From assembly GCF_008017835.1 (NCBI RefSeq), contig NZ_VRLT01000056.1:124001-188000 (forward strand): a stretch of 64,000 nt of DNA. Reading direction: 5' to 3'. The first letter of the stretch is position 1. Each line of letters begins with the position of its first letter. The position numbers were made by a program, and so were the translations under genes. The notes beneath the pieces were generated by a model. That model ran no database searches. It was not told where the DNA came from and saw nothing but the letters and a program-made list of their open reading frames with translations. Source of the DNA: Mesonia sp. HuA40 (lineage in GTDB: Bacteria; Bacteroidota; Bacteroidia; Flavobacteriales; Flavobacteriaceae). Of this stretch, positions 44,414 through 50,778 are shown in pieces.

Positions 44414-45592
44414 CTATTTAAAAGCTGGAATTCCGGTTATATCGGCACCGGTAATTAAAAGGTGAATATCGTGCGTTCCTTCGTAGGTGATTACACTTTC
44501 TAAATTCATCATATGACGCATTATGCTGTATTCTCCTGTAATTCCCATACCACCAAGCATTTGTCTAGCTTCACGTGCAATATTGATAGCCATTTCAACA
44601 TTGTTTCTTTTGGCCATTGATATTTGCGCTGTAGTCGTTCGATCCTCATTTTTAAGTTGTCCCAAACGCAAGGCCATTAGTTGAGCTTTGGTGATTTCGG
44701 TAATCATTTCGGCTAGCTTCTTTTGTTGTAACTGAAAGCTGGCAATAGGTTTACCAAATTGTATACGCTCTTTGGCATAGCGCAAAGCCGTATCATAGCA
44801 ATCCATTGCTGCACCAATTGCGCCCCACGAAATTCCGTATCGAGCAGAATCTAAACAACCAAGTGGAGCTCCTAAACCAGATTTATTGGGTAATAAATTC
44901 TCTTTAGGTACTTTTACGTCTTGAAATATAAGCTCTCCGGTTGCAGATGCACGAAGAGACCATTTATTATGTGTTTCGGGAGTACTAAAGCCTTCCATAC
45001 CACGCTCTACTATAAGTCCGTGAATGCGGCCTTCTTCATTTTTGGCCCATACTACGGCTACGTCACAAAAAGGGGAGTTAGAGATCCACATCTTGGCTCC
45101 GTTTAATAAGTAATGGTCACCCATATCTTTGTAGTTGGTAGTCATTCCACCAGGGTTAGATCCATGGTCAGGTTCAGTAAGACCAAAACTTCCCATCCAT
45201 TCGCCACTAGCCAATTTAGGTAAATACTTTTGACGTTGTTCTTCTGTTCCATATTTATAAATAGGGTACATCACCAAAGAAGATTGTACCGAGGCGGTAG
45301 AACGCACGCCACTGTCTCCTCGTTCAATTTCTTGCATGATTAAGCCGTATGAAATTTGATCTAAGCCCGCACCGCCATACTCAGCTGGAATATAAGGTCC
45401 AAAGGCACCAATTTCGGCTAAACCTTTAATGATTGATTTTGGGAATTCTGCCTTTTGAGCGGCATCTTCTATAATTGGCGACACCTCTTTTTTAACCCAG
45501 TCTCGGGCGGCAGTACGTACCATTTTGTGTTCGTCGCTAAGCAAATCATCTATTTGGTAATAATCAGGGGCTTGAAATAAATCGGGTTTCAT
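44414..45592 (-). CDS. Acyl-CoA dehydrogenase, glutaryl-CoA dehydrogenase type
   Basis: 392-residue FAD enzyme. The FAD and substrate region GSFGLTEPDHGSNPGG is near residue 130, and the C-terminal motif VITYEGTHDIHLLITG has the position of the catalytic Glu (GCDH, MCAD-like). It best matches glutaryl-CoA dehydrogenase (to crotonyl-CoA), a step of lysine/tryptophan breakdown, but other acyl-CoA substrates remain possible. It is a single-gene minus-strand unit flanked by hairpins. Confidence 0.88.
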   Translation of the reverse strand: MKPDLFQAPDYYQIDDLLSDEHKMVRTAARDWVKKEVSPIIEDAAQKAEFPKSIIKGLAEIGAFGPYIPAEYGGAGLDQISYGLIMQEIERGDSGVRSTASVQSSLVMYPIYKYGTEEQRQKYLPKLASGEWMGSFGLTEPDHGSNPGGMTTNYKDMGDHYLLNGAKMWISNSPFCDVAVVWAKNEEGRIHGLIVERGMEGFSTPETHNKWSLRASATGELIFQDVKVPKENLLPNKSGLGAPLGCLDSARYGISWGAIGAAMDCYDTALRYAKERIQFGKPIASFQLQQKKLAEMITEITKAQLMALRLGQLKNEDRTTTAQISMAKRNNVEMAINIAREARQMLGGMGITGEYSIMRHMMNLESVITYEGTHDIHLLITGADITGIPAFK

Positions 45593-45826
45593 AGGTTTAT
45601 TTTGTTTTTTTTGGTAGCCGTAAAGTTAACCAAATCAAGCCGACTAAGCAATTAAATGGGTTGAATAAATTAGTGCTTTGCAGTAAAATTATTTAAGCGA
45701 ATGTACTCTTTACAGACCAATCTTAATTCGCTATAAGTTGTATTAAAATTTTGACTTTAAGAAAAAAAATCTTTGTATATGGGTTATTTTAGGAAATGCG
45801 CTAGGGGAAAACCAAGAAATTTTTAG
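45593..45826. other. AT-rich intergenic stretch with no gene seen
   Basis: Very AT-rich. It holds the upstream region of the acyl-CoA dehydrogenase gene and the end of the CPBP pseudogene. I see no open frame, hairpin or repeat that stands out, and no good -7 promoter match for the dehydrogenase. Confidence 0.5.
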
Positions 45827-46780
45827 TTAAGTTTTTATTTTTTTAAGTAAATTAAGATCAGTCATAACTTCAAAGAAACGCTCATTGGTAATAAGGGTGT
45901 CACTTCTAATTTCAATTTTCTATTTACCTAATTCTTTTGTTGGAATGTATTTTTTCAAAGAATCTTGTTGGATCATAGAATTAATCTCTGCAGCATTATA
46001 AATATAGCTTTTATTGTTAACCTTAGCCTAGAGGTGATCGATATTAAAAAGTGATTTTTCACGCTATTTTACCGAGGTGTTGTTTTTATACTATCTTGCT
46101 TTTACTTCATGATTTGTAAAGGAAACATCACTTAAGGTGGCTTTTATATTGTTTAAAATGTGAAATAAAATAGCTAGAGTAATAGAATAATTAAGGGTTA
46201 AACAACTAAACAAAAAAACTGAAGCTAATAAATAAATTCTCCCAATTCAAAATGTCATCAGCAATATGAAGAAATGCAAATAAAAGGCTATTGACTAAGG
46301 AGAAGATTGCTATTTAAAAATTAGCTGAATATTTTGCTTTAAAATCAGGTGATAAAATATATTGACAGCATTAAAATGAAGCACAACCACTTGAACCAAT
46401 CGTAGAGACTTTCATGAAATAGGATAACCATTAGAAGTAAAAAGCATAGAAAACCAATTGCTTTAAAATACTTGTTTTTGATTAATGTCTCGCGAAGTGC
46501 TAGCTCTTCGAATAAAGATATATAAGAACATAGGCGAAAAATGATACCCTAGCGTCTAGGTTTGATCTTATAATTTCAACATCATAAAGCTAGCTTTTAC
46601 CCCTATTAGGCCCTTTGCCTTTATTATAAAAAATGGCAAAAAAGTATTCCTGCCAGTGGCAATAACCAATTTTGTTTTTTGCTTCTAAAGTAATTTGTTA
46701 TAAAACGTATATAGAGAATCTTTATTTAATAGAAAATAAAATAAATCTGCTAAATAAAATCAAAAACAGTAAGCGCAGCT
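45827..46780 (-). pseudogene. Degenerate CPBP (CAAX protease/bacteriocin-processing) intramembrane metalloprotease
   Basis: There is no intact gene here, but the minus strand has the three active-site motifs of the CPBP family in the right order, in three different frames: EEx3R as EELALR at 46492-46509, FxxxH as FAFLH at 46266-46280, and HxxxN as HILNN at 46148-46162. Around them are hydrophobic membrane segments (such as GFLCFLLLMVILF), and N-terminal remnants such as NWLLPLAGILF. The last segment, from 46258 to TAA at 45827, stays in one frame for 144 codons with five internal stops (one TGA, four TAG). At least two indels plus nonsense mutations have killed the gene. It lies just downstream of the methyltransferase gene and in the same direction. 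Confidence 0.8.
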
Positions 46781-46789
46781 TCTCTTACC

Positions 46790-47512
46790 TTACATTTTTA
46801 AATAAAAATCTTTTACTAGCTCTTTATAGGCTTGGGTGTACTGGTGCCTTTTGGTCTCTATAATCAACTCGGCTTTTTCTGGTGTTTGCACGGAGGTGAA
46901 ACCAAACTGTAGCAAACAGCGTTTGATGGGACTGTTTTTATTGCCTTTTACGAAAGTTACTTTCTGTAGATGCAGTTGCTCTGCTTCCGCGAAAGCGAGG
47001 AAAGCCTCATAATGTTTATACGGAATAATGGTGCAAAAAATACCCTCTTCTGAAAGTAATTGGGAAGTATATTTTAATAATTCTTGAAAAGGAAGAGCAT
47101 CTGTAAATCGGGCTTGGTTGCGCGAGGTGTTTTTTGATTTATAGTTTTCTTCATAAAACGGCGGATTACTCACAATTAAATCATAGGTATCTTCTATTTC
47201 GGTTGCAAATTCATCTAAGCTAGCGTGATAACAAAAAAGTCGGTCGTTCCAGTCGCTGGCTTCAAAATTATCGACACATTGCTCATAAGCATTTGCTTCG
47301 ATTTCAATAGCGTCTATGATTTCTGCAGTGCTACGTTGTGCTAGCATCAAAGCGATAACGCCAGTTCCTGCCCCAATATCGAGTATAGAAAAAGGATTTT
47401 GGGAAATGCTTGCCCAAGCACCCAGCAATACGCCATCGGTGCCAACTTTCATAGCACAGCGGTCTTGCGCTACACTAAATGCTTTAAATTTAAATGCTTT
47501 TTCGTGGTTCAT
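46790..47512 (-). CDS. tRNA1(Val) adenine-N6-methyltransferase-like protein
   Basis: 240-residue SAM-dependent methyltransferase. Motif I is ILDIGAGTGVIAL (about 43-55), the acidic end of strand 2 is IDAIEIE, and the catalytic N6-adenine motif is NPPF in DLIVSNPPFYE. It matches TrmN6 (YfiC), which methylates A37 of tRNA-Val. It is the last gene of the rpsP-rimM set on the minus strand, after a 39-base gap, and the CPBP pseudogene follows. Confidence 0.9.
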   Translation of the reverse strand: MNHEKAFKFKAFSVAQDRCAMKVGTDGVLLGAWASISQNPFSILDIGAGTGVIALMLAQRSTAEIIDAIEIEANAYEQCVDNFEASDWNDRLFCYHASLDEFATEIEDTYDLIVSNPPFYEENYKSKNTSRNQARFTDALPFQELLKYTSQLLSEEGIFCTIIPYKHYEAFLAFAEAEQLHLQKVTFVKGNKNSPIKRCLLQFGFTSVQTPEKAELIIETKRHQYTQAYKELVKDFYLKM

Positions 47513-47551
47513 ACGCTTTGCGGTTAAGTTTATAAATCCGCTTTAAGCGAA

Positions 47552-48076
47552 TTACAAATACAAATCTAATAAACCGGGAGGAGTTTCTAGATGTATTTTT
47601 TTATTGACCTTGTCTACCTGCTTCAAGAAATGATCGTGAATCGGAACTAAGATTTCTTTACCTTGAAAGGAGATTTCGAACAGGGCTTGAGCGGTGGTAT
47701 CATTAACACCCGTAATCTTACCTATAGGTCCCAATTGATTGTCGATTACCTCAAAACCAATTACTTCGTGATAGTAAAACTGGTCCTCTTTTAATTCGGG
47801 TAAAAAACTTAGGGGGAGGTAAACTTCTTTTTTTAGTAAGGCATCAGCATCTGCCTCGTTATTCACGTCTTCTAATTTAAGGCGTAGCAGCTGACTTTTT
47901 TGAAGGGAAGATTTTTCAATAAAAAATGGAATCAATCGCTTGTGTTTTTCGACAAGGATTGATTCCATTTCAAGAAAACTTTCGGGATCATCGGTGTCTA
48001 GTTTAACCAGTACCTCTCCCTTAAAACTAAATTTACTTACGATTTTGCCTACATAAAAACAATCTTCTTTACGCAT
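47552..48076 (-). CDS. rimM: 16S rRNA processing protein RimM
   Basis: 174-residue assembly factor for the 30S subunit; it binds S19 and helps the 16S 3' domain mature. The N-terminal RimM barrel has FYVGKIVSKFSFKGEV, and the PRC-like C-terminal domain begins near YYHEVIGFEV and ends with ILVPIHDHFLKQVD. It follows rpsP by 17 bases, the standard bacterial order. Confidence 0.95.
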   Translation of the reverse strand: MRKEDCFYVGKIVSKFSFKGEVLVKLDTDDPESFLEMESILVEKHKRLIPFFIEKSSLQKSQLLRLKLEDVNNEADADALLKKEVYLPLSFLPELKEDQFYYHEVIGFEVIDNQLGPIGKITGVNDTTAQALFEISFQGKEILVPIHDHFLKQVDKVNKKIHLETPPGLLDLYL

Positions 48077-48093
48077 ACCGTAAGCAAGTAAAA

Positions 48094-48636
48094 TTAATCT
48101 TCTTTAGTCTCTTCTGTTTCTTCGCTAGCTTCTTCGGCCTGAGCTTCTGCTTCGGCAGCCTTTGCGGCAGCTTCGGCTTCATCTGCAGCGGCTTTTGCTT
48201 CTGCTTCGCGCTTCTCATTTACCTCTTTTTCTGCAGCAAGCGCTTGAGCTTTAGCTTCTTGGTCGGCTTTTGAGATAGAATCTTTTTTGGCATCGATACG
48301 GTTTGCTTTATCTTCTAACCAAGCGTTGAATTTCTTCTCTGCTTCTTCTTCGGTTAAAGCACCTTTACGAACACCTACCATTAAATGGTTTTTTAATAAA
48401 GCACCTTTGTAAGAAAGAATGTTTCTTGCTGTGCTTGTGGGTTGAGCTCCGTTTTGAAGCCACTCTACAGCTTTGTCTACGTTTAATTCGATAGTAGCCG
48501 GGTTAGAAACCGGGTTGTAAATACCAATTTTTTCTAAGTATTTACCATCTCTTTTAGCACGTGCATCTGCTGCAACGATCCAGTAAAAAGGTTTACCTTT
48601 TTTACCGTGTCTTTGTAATCTTATTTTTACTGACAT
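48094..48636 (-). CDS. rpsP: 30S ribosomal protein S16 with a long acidic/alanine tail
   Basis: The first ~85 residues are canonical S16 (VKIRLQRHGKKGKPFYWIVAADARAKRDG). The protein runs to 180 residues, where E. coli S16 has 82. The last ~75 are rich in Ala, Glu and Lys and probably form a coiled or disordered tail (for example AEAKAAADEAEAAAKAAE). Tails like this are known on S16 in Bacteroidota, so it is not a frame error. It heads the rpsP-rimM-methyltransferase set. Confidence 0.95.
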   Translation of the reverse strand: MSVKIRLQRHGKKGKPFYWIVAADARAKRDGKYLEKIGIYNPVSNPATIELNVDKAVEWLQNGAQPTSTARNILSYKGALLKNHLMVGVRKGALTEEEAEKKFNAWLEDKANRIDAKKDSISKADQEAKAQALAAEKEVNEKREAEAKAAADEAEAAAKAAEAEAQAEEASEETEETKED

Positions 48637-48682
48637 AAAAATTAAATTTTGAGGTTCTCGACCTCGATTATTAATAATTTGG

Positions 48683-48690
48683 CAAAGATA
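48683..48690 (-). promoter_or_regulatory. Likely -7 promoter element for rpsP
   Basis: Plus-strand CAAAGATA reads TATCTTTG on the minus strand, an exact TAnnTTTG match, 46 bases before the rpsP start. No clear -33 TTG was found. Confidence 0.5.
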
Positions 48691-48736
48691 CGAGATATTT
48701 TTTTTCTGCGATTAATTTAGTTCTTAATTTTTATTA

Positions 48737-48744
48737 TAAATTTG
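48737..48744 (+). promoter_or_regulatory. Likely -7 promoter element for the DUF6252-like lipoprotein gene
   Basis: TAAATTTG, a TAnnTTTG match, 26 bases before the ATG at 48771. It is back to back with the rpsP promoter. Confidence 0.45.
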
Positions 48745-48770
48745 CAGGTGTACCCAATAACTTTAAACTT

Positions 48771-49439
48771 ATGAAAAAATTTTTCTTACTTAATTTAATG
48801 GCTTTGTTTTTAGTGAGCTGTGGCGATGATGTAGAATCTAATGCTCCCTCTATTCAAGGAGAATTAGAAGGCGTCTTTTTTAGGACCTCTACTTCTTATG
48901 CTGATGTAGCTACCGATAATTCACTGCAAATTGTGGGGAACACAGCCGATGAAACCATTACTTTAAACACAGAGAATTTTAAAGTTGGTAATTACTTGAT
49001 TACACCAGAGGGTAGAAACTCAGCTAGCTTTATGACTTTTGACGGGGAGTTCTTTACCACCTCAGAAGTTAACGGAGAAGGAATGATTAGTATTACCCGT
49101 AACGAAAATGGAAGTGTTTCGGGTGAGTTTTACTTCAATGCCATTTCTGAAATAGATGGGGATACGCTAAACTTTTCTAAGGGTTATTTTTTTGAGGTTC
49201 CGTTTGCCAGTATAGGAGGGGGAGAAGAGCCAGGTCCAGAACCTAGCATTACCTGCGAAGAAGCGCAAACCACATCAAACCAATCTAGAGTGTTATTTGA
49301 AAACACCACCCCCAATAATCCAAATTACTCAGCCATTTGCCAACAGTATGCGGTGGCCTTAGAGCAAGAAAAAGCAGCTTGTGGGGATGAAGATGGTAGT
49401 ATTCAAGATAAAATTGATGCACTGCCTTGTTCGGCTTAG
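48771..49439 (+). CDS. Lipoprotein, possibly DUF6252 family
   Basis: 222-residue lipoprotein (FLVSCGDD; Cys17). The acidic DD after the Cys suggests surface or periplasmic placement in the outer membrane. A beta-rich domain follows (about 28-148), then a Gly/Glu/Pro-rich linker (GGGEEPGPEP), then a C-terminal piece with four Cys (TCEEAQ, AICQQYA, AACGDE, LPCSA), which may form disulfides. The domain resembles DUF6252; I am not certain. It is transcribed alone, divergent from rpsP, and ends at a strong terminator. Confidence 0.7.
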   Translation: MKKFFLLNLMALFLVSCGDDVESNAPSIQGELEGVFFRTSTSYADVATDNSLQIVGNTADETITLNTENFKVGNYLITPEGRNSASFMTFDGEFFTTSEVNGEGMISITRNENGSVSGEFYFNAISEIDGDTLNFSKGYFFEVPFASIGGGEEPGPEPSITCEEAQTTSNQSRVLFENTTPNNPNYSAICQQYAVALEQEKAACGDEDGSIQDKIDALPCSA

Positions 49440-49465
49440 TAGAATACTGCAGAATTATAAAAAAT

Positions 49466-49493
49466 AAAAAACCTCCATTCGGAGGTTTTTTTT
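49466..49493 (+). terminator. Rho-independent terminator after the lipoprotein gene
   Basis: Stem AAAAAACCTCC / GGAGGTTTTTT with loop ATTC and eight T in all. Confidence 0.9.
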
Positions 49494-49531
49494 GTGTGCT
49501 AGGAAAAGCGTCAAAAACTTAATAGGGACAA

Positions 49532-49611
49532 GAAAATTTTAATTTTTCTTATTCAGACTCGAAAAATTTTTTTGCCTAAAAATTCAAAAAACCAGAAAAT
49601 GGGATTGATCC
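49532..49611 (+). mobile_element. Older insertion-sequence end (ISL3/ISAon1-like), decayed
   Basis: The plus strand reads FLFRLEKFF then Ala-stop, once one extra T in a run of seven is allowed for, followed by an imperfect copy of the IS end AACCAGAAAATGGGATTGATCC. This mirrors the younger remnant just downstream (FLYRLEKLFA-stop plus the same end), so it is a second, older end of the same kind of element. Confidence 0.65.
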
Positions 49612-49612
49612 A

Positions 49613-49765
49613 AATTATCACTCCATCTTAAATTATTTTACCAATCGAAGTACAAATGCATCAGCAGAATCTTTTAATGCAAAAATTAAAGCATTTAGAG
49701 CTCAATTAAGAGGAGTAAGAAGAACTGAATTCTTCCTATATAGACTTGAAAAATTATTTGCTTAA
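49613..49765 (+). pseudogene. C-terminal fragment of an ISL3-type (ISAon1-like) transposase
   Basis: Fifty codons and a TAA read in one frame: NYHSILNYFTNRSTNASAES followed by FNAKIKAFRAQLRGVRRTEF and FLYRLEKLFA. This is the end of the DDE domain of ISL3-family transposases, in which the AESFNAKIKAFRAQ stretch contains the catalytic Glu. All upstream parts are missing. The IS terminal repeat begins straight after the stop. Confidence 0.85.
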
Positions 49766-49833
49766 AAAATCAAAAACCCAGAAAATGGGATTGATCCTTA
49801 AAAAATCAAAAACCCAGAAAATGGGATTGATCC
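49762..49833. repeat. Tandem 36-bp repeat made of two IS right ends
   Basis: Two identical 36-bp copies (49762-49797 and 49798-49833), each holding AACCCAGAAAATGGG, an inverted repeat CCCA...TGGG, then ATTGATCC. This is the right terminal end of the ISL3-like element, repeated head to tail. The second copy runs straight into the truncated GIY-YIG gene. Confidence 0.8.
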
Positions 49834-49942
49834 CTTTGTCTTCGTTGTGTTGTTTTAGCCGTTTTTCTGGTTGCGTTGAATATCCACGATAGTAGCTATC
49901 ATAGGACTCAGAGTAGATGATATAAACAAAATATTTGATCAT
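49834..49942 (-). pseudogene. Truncated GIY-YIG endonuclease (copy 1)
   Basis: The first 37 codons of a GIY-YIG protein (VYIIYSE ... RLKQHNEDKG) are preserved, with one amino-acid difference (Lys for Gln) from the intact copy at 50157-50420. At codon 38 the frame enters the IS-end repeat, so the open frame continues as INPIFWVFDFL twice and stops in the IS at 49754. The catalytic Glu half is gone, so a nuclease is not expected. Confidence 0.85.
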
Positions 49943-49955
49943 AAAAATTAAAAAA

Positions 49956-49983
49956 AGCCTCTCCTTAAAAGAAAGGAAAAGCT
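49956..49983. terminator. Terminator-like hairpin in repeat copy A
   Basis: AGCCTCTCCTT / AAGGAAAAGCT with G-U pairs, next to an A run on the left. A copy is at 50434-50461. Confidence 0.55.
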
Positions 49984-49990
49984 CTTCATT

Positions 49991-50008
49991 GGTTTAACTA
50001 CTTAAACC
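49991..50008. repeat. Inverted repeat in repeat copy A
   Basis: GGTTTAA-CTAC-TTAAACC, a perfect 7-bp inverted repeat. The same palindrome is at 50469-50486 in copy B. Confidence 0.65.
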
Positions 50009-50050
50009 GAGATGCCAAACAATTGCTTGACATACACAACACAACTTCGC

Positions 50051-50085
50051 AAAAAAAAGCCTCAATGAAAATTGAAGCTTTTTTT
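50051..50085. terminator. tRNA-type terminator in repeat copy A
   Basis: GCCTCAA / TTGAAGC stem with A run on the left and T run on the right; the copy in B at 50529-50563 ends the tRNA-Asp transcript. Here no intact tRNA precedes it. Confidence 0.6.
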
Positions 50086-50089
50086 ATTG

Positions 50090-50108
50090 TCCCCAAATCT
50101 TTAGGGGA
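50090..50108. repeat. Short palindrome TCCCC...GGGGA, unit 1
   Basis: TCCCCAAA-TC-TTTAGGGGA, 19 bases, with a bulged A. It stands where the tRNA acceptor arm would be in the intact copy. Confidence 0.6.
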
Positions 50109-50159
50109 AGACTCGAACTCGTCCCCAAGTTTGCTTGGGGATGACCGGCAGGTATTCTA
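50109..50159 (-). pseudogene. tRNA-Asp remnant fused to the GIY-YIG gene end
   Basis: Two blocks are shared with the intact tRNA-Asp: AGACTCGAACTCG (T-arm) at 50109-50121 and TGAC[C]GGCAGGTATTCTA (anticodon GTC and 5' side of the anticodon arm) at 50142-50159. The 3' anticodon stem and variable loop are replaced by a palindrome. The stop codon of the GIY-YIG gene, TAG at 50157-50159, falls inside this remnant, in the D-loop/anticodon-arm part. Confidence 0.75.
50122..50141. repeat. Short palindrome TCCCC...GGGGA, unit 2
   Basis: TCCCCAAG-TTTG-CTTGGGGA, a perfect 8-bp stem. It replaces the 3' anticodon stem and variable region of the tRNA copy. Confidence 0.75.
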
Positions 50160-50420
50160 TTTTATTTCATTTTTTGTTGATGCTATTAATTGAATGATTT
50201 GAGATTTACTGTACTTCTTGATTTTTCTTTCTCGAATCAAAGCTTCACGTTTAGTAGAAAAAGATTGTAGAAAAACTAAATTCCAGGGTCCTTTATTTTT
50301 GGTGAATCGGCCTTTGTCTTCGTTGTGTTGTTTTAGCCGTTGTTCTGGTTGCGTTGAATATCCACGATAGTAGCTATCATAGGACTCCGAGTAGATGATA
50401 TAAACGAAATATTTGATCAT
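50157..50420 (-). CDS. GIY-YIG nuclease-family protein (copy 2)
   Basis: 87-residue single-domain GIY-YIG protein, the type often called UPF0213-like. VYIIYS and YYRGYS are the GIY-YIG half-motifs (Arg replaces the usual Ile), RLKQHN carries the catalytic Arg, and REALIRERKIKK has the likely catalytic Glu. It has no second domain. Such small genes are common in Bacteroidota next to RNA genes. It sits inside a repeated cassette, downstream of tRNA-Asp on the same strand; its last codon runs into a tRNA-Asp remnant. A nuclease role is family inference. Confidence 0.85.
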   Translation of the reverse strand: MIKYFVYIIYSESYDSYYRGYSTQPEQRLKQHNEDKGRFTKNKGPWNLVFLQSFSTKREALIRERKIKKYSKSQIIQLIASTKNEIK

Positions 50421-50433
50421 AAAAACTAAAAAA

Positions 50434-50461
50434 AGCCTCTCCTTAAAAGAAAGGAAAAGCT
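50434..50461. terminator. Terminator-like hairpin in repeat copy B
   Basis: AGCCTCTCCTT / AAGGAAAAGCT with G-U pairs, between tRNA-Asp and the GIY-YIG gene. Confidence 0.55.
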
Positions 50462-50468
50462 CTTCATT

Positions 50469-50486
50469 GGTTTAACTACTTAAACC
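50469..50486. repeat. Inverted repeat in repeat copy B
   Basis: GGTTTAA-CTAC-TTAAACC, the same palindrome as at 49991-50008. Confidence 0.65.
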
Positions 50487-50528
50487 GAGTTGCCAAACAA
50501 TTGCTTGACATACACAACACAACTTCGC

Positions 50529-50563
50529 AAAAAAAAGCCTCAATGAAAATTGAAGCTTTTTTT
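50529..50563 (-). terminator. Terminator of tRNA-Asp
   Basis: GCCTCAA-TGAAAA-TTGAAGC stem (one G-U pair) with an A run on the left, which is a T run for the minus-strand tRNA transcript, and a T run on the right. Confidence 0.8.
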
Positions 50564-50567
50564 ATTG

Positions 50568-50641
50568 CGGTCTGGACGAGACTCGAACTCGCGACCCCCT
50601 GCGTGACAGGCAGGTATTCTAACCAACTGAACTACCAGACC
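50568..50641 (-). tRNA. tRNA-Asp (anticodon GTC)
   Basis: Complete 74-base tRNA on the minus strand. Acceptor stem GGTCTGG / CCAGACC, discriminator G, no encoded CCA. Anticodon arm CCTGC-CTGTCAC-GCAGG with GTC in the loop; T-arm with GTTCGAGTC; D-arm with AGTTGGTTAGAAT. It is single, not in a tRNA cluster, and is followed by a terminator and the GIY-YIG gene. Confidence 0.95.
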
Positions 50642-50710
50642 GTAACTCATTTTTTAGACTTTGTCTTGTCTATATTGCGCTTCTTCAAAGCTTCAGCGCA
50701 ATTGCGAGTG

Positions 50711-50741
50711 CAAATATAAGTGCTTTTATGGTTCGTGCAAA
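50711..50741 (-). promoter_or_regulatory. Promoter of tRNA-Asp
   Basis: On the minus strand: TTTG (-33), 19 bases, TATATTTG (-7). Both elements fit the Bacteroidota consensus. The tRNA begins about 65 bases downstream, so a 5' leader is expected to be removed by RNase P. Confidence 0.7.
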
Positions 50742-50778
50742 AAAAAACACAGATTTTTTTGTATTTTTTTCAATAAAA

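Larger units (their letters stand above)
49834..50089. repeat. 256-bp direct repeat, copy A
   Basis: Matches copy B at 50312-50567 with an offset of 478 bases and only about five differences that I can see. It contains the start half of GIY-YIG gene copy 1 and the whole spacer with three hairpins. The divergence begins at 50090, where copy A enters a tRNA-like remnant and copy B the intact tRNA-Asp gene. Confidence 0.88.
50312..50567. repeat. 256-bp direct repeat, copy B
   Basis: The less damaged copy. It contains the N-terminal half of the intact GIY-YIG gene, the three hairpins and the terminator of tRNA-Asp, and abuts the tRNA gene at 50568. Confidence 0.88.

Noticed and set aside
45827-46258. 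Stop-codon reassignment (TAG read as amino acid) in the CPBP-like frame
   Set aside because: Four internal stops are TAG, which could suggest recoding, but there is also a TGA, and the other two protease motifs are in other frames, so indels are needed anyway. Simple decay explains all of it.
46672-46863. Plus-strand ORF over the CPBP pseudogene and the end of the methyltransferase gene
   Set aside because: It is antisense to both the methyltransferase end and the pseudogene start, with low-complexity AT-rich codons and no recognisable domain.
49834-50567. CRISPR array
   Set aside because: The repeat consists of two 256-bp copies with coding sequence inside, with no short regularly spaced repeats and no cas gene.
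50501-50719. Plus-strand ORF of 72 codons overlapping tRNA-Asp
   Set aside because: Its middle part is the reverse of the tRNA (WTRLELATPCVTGRYSNQ is antisense to the T- and anticodon arms). Such frames over tRNA genes recur in annotations and are not real.
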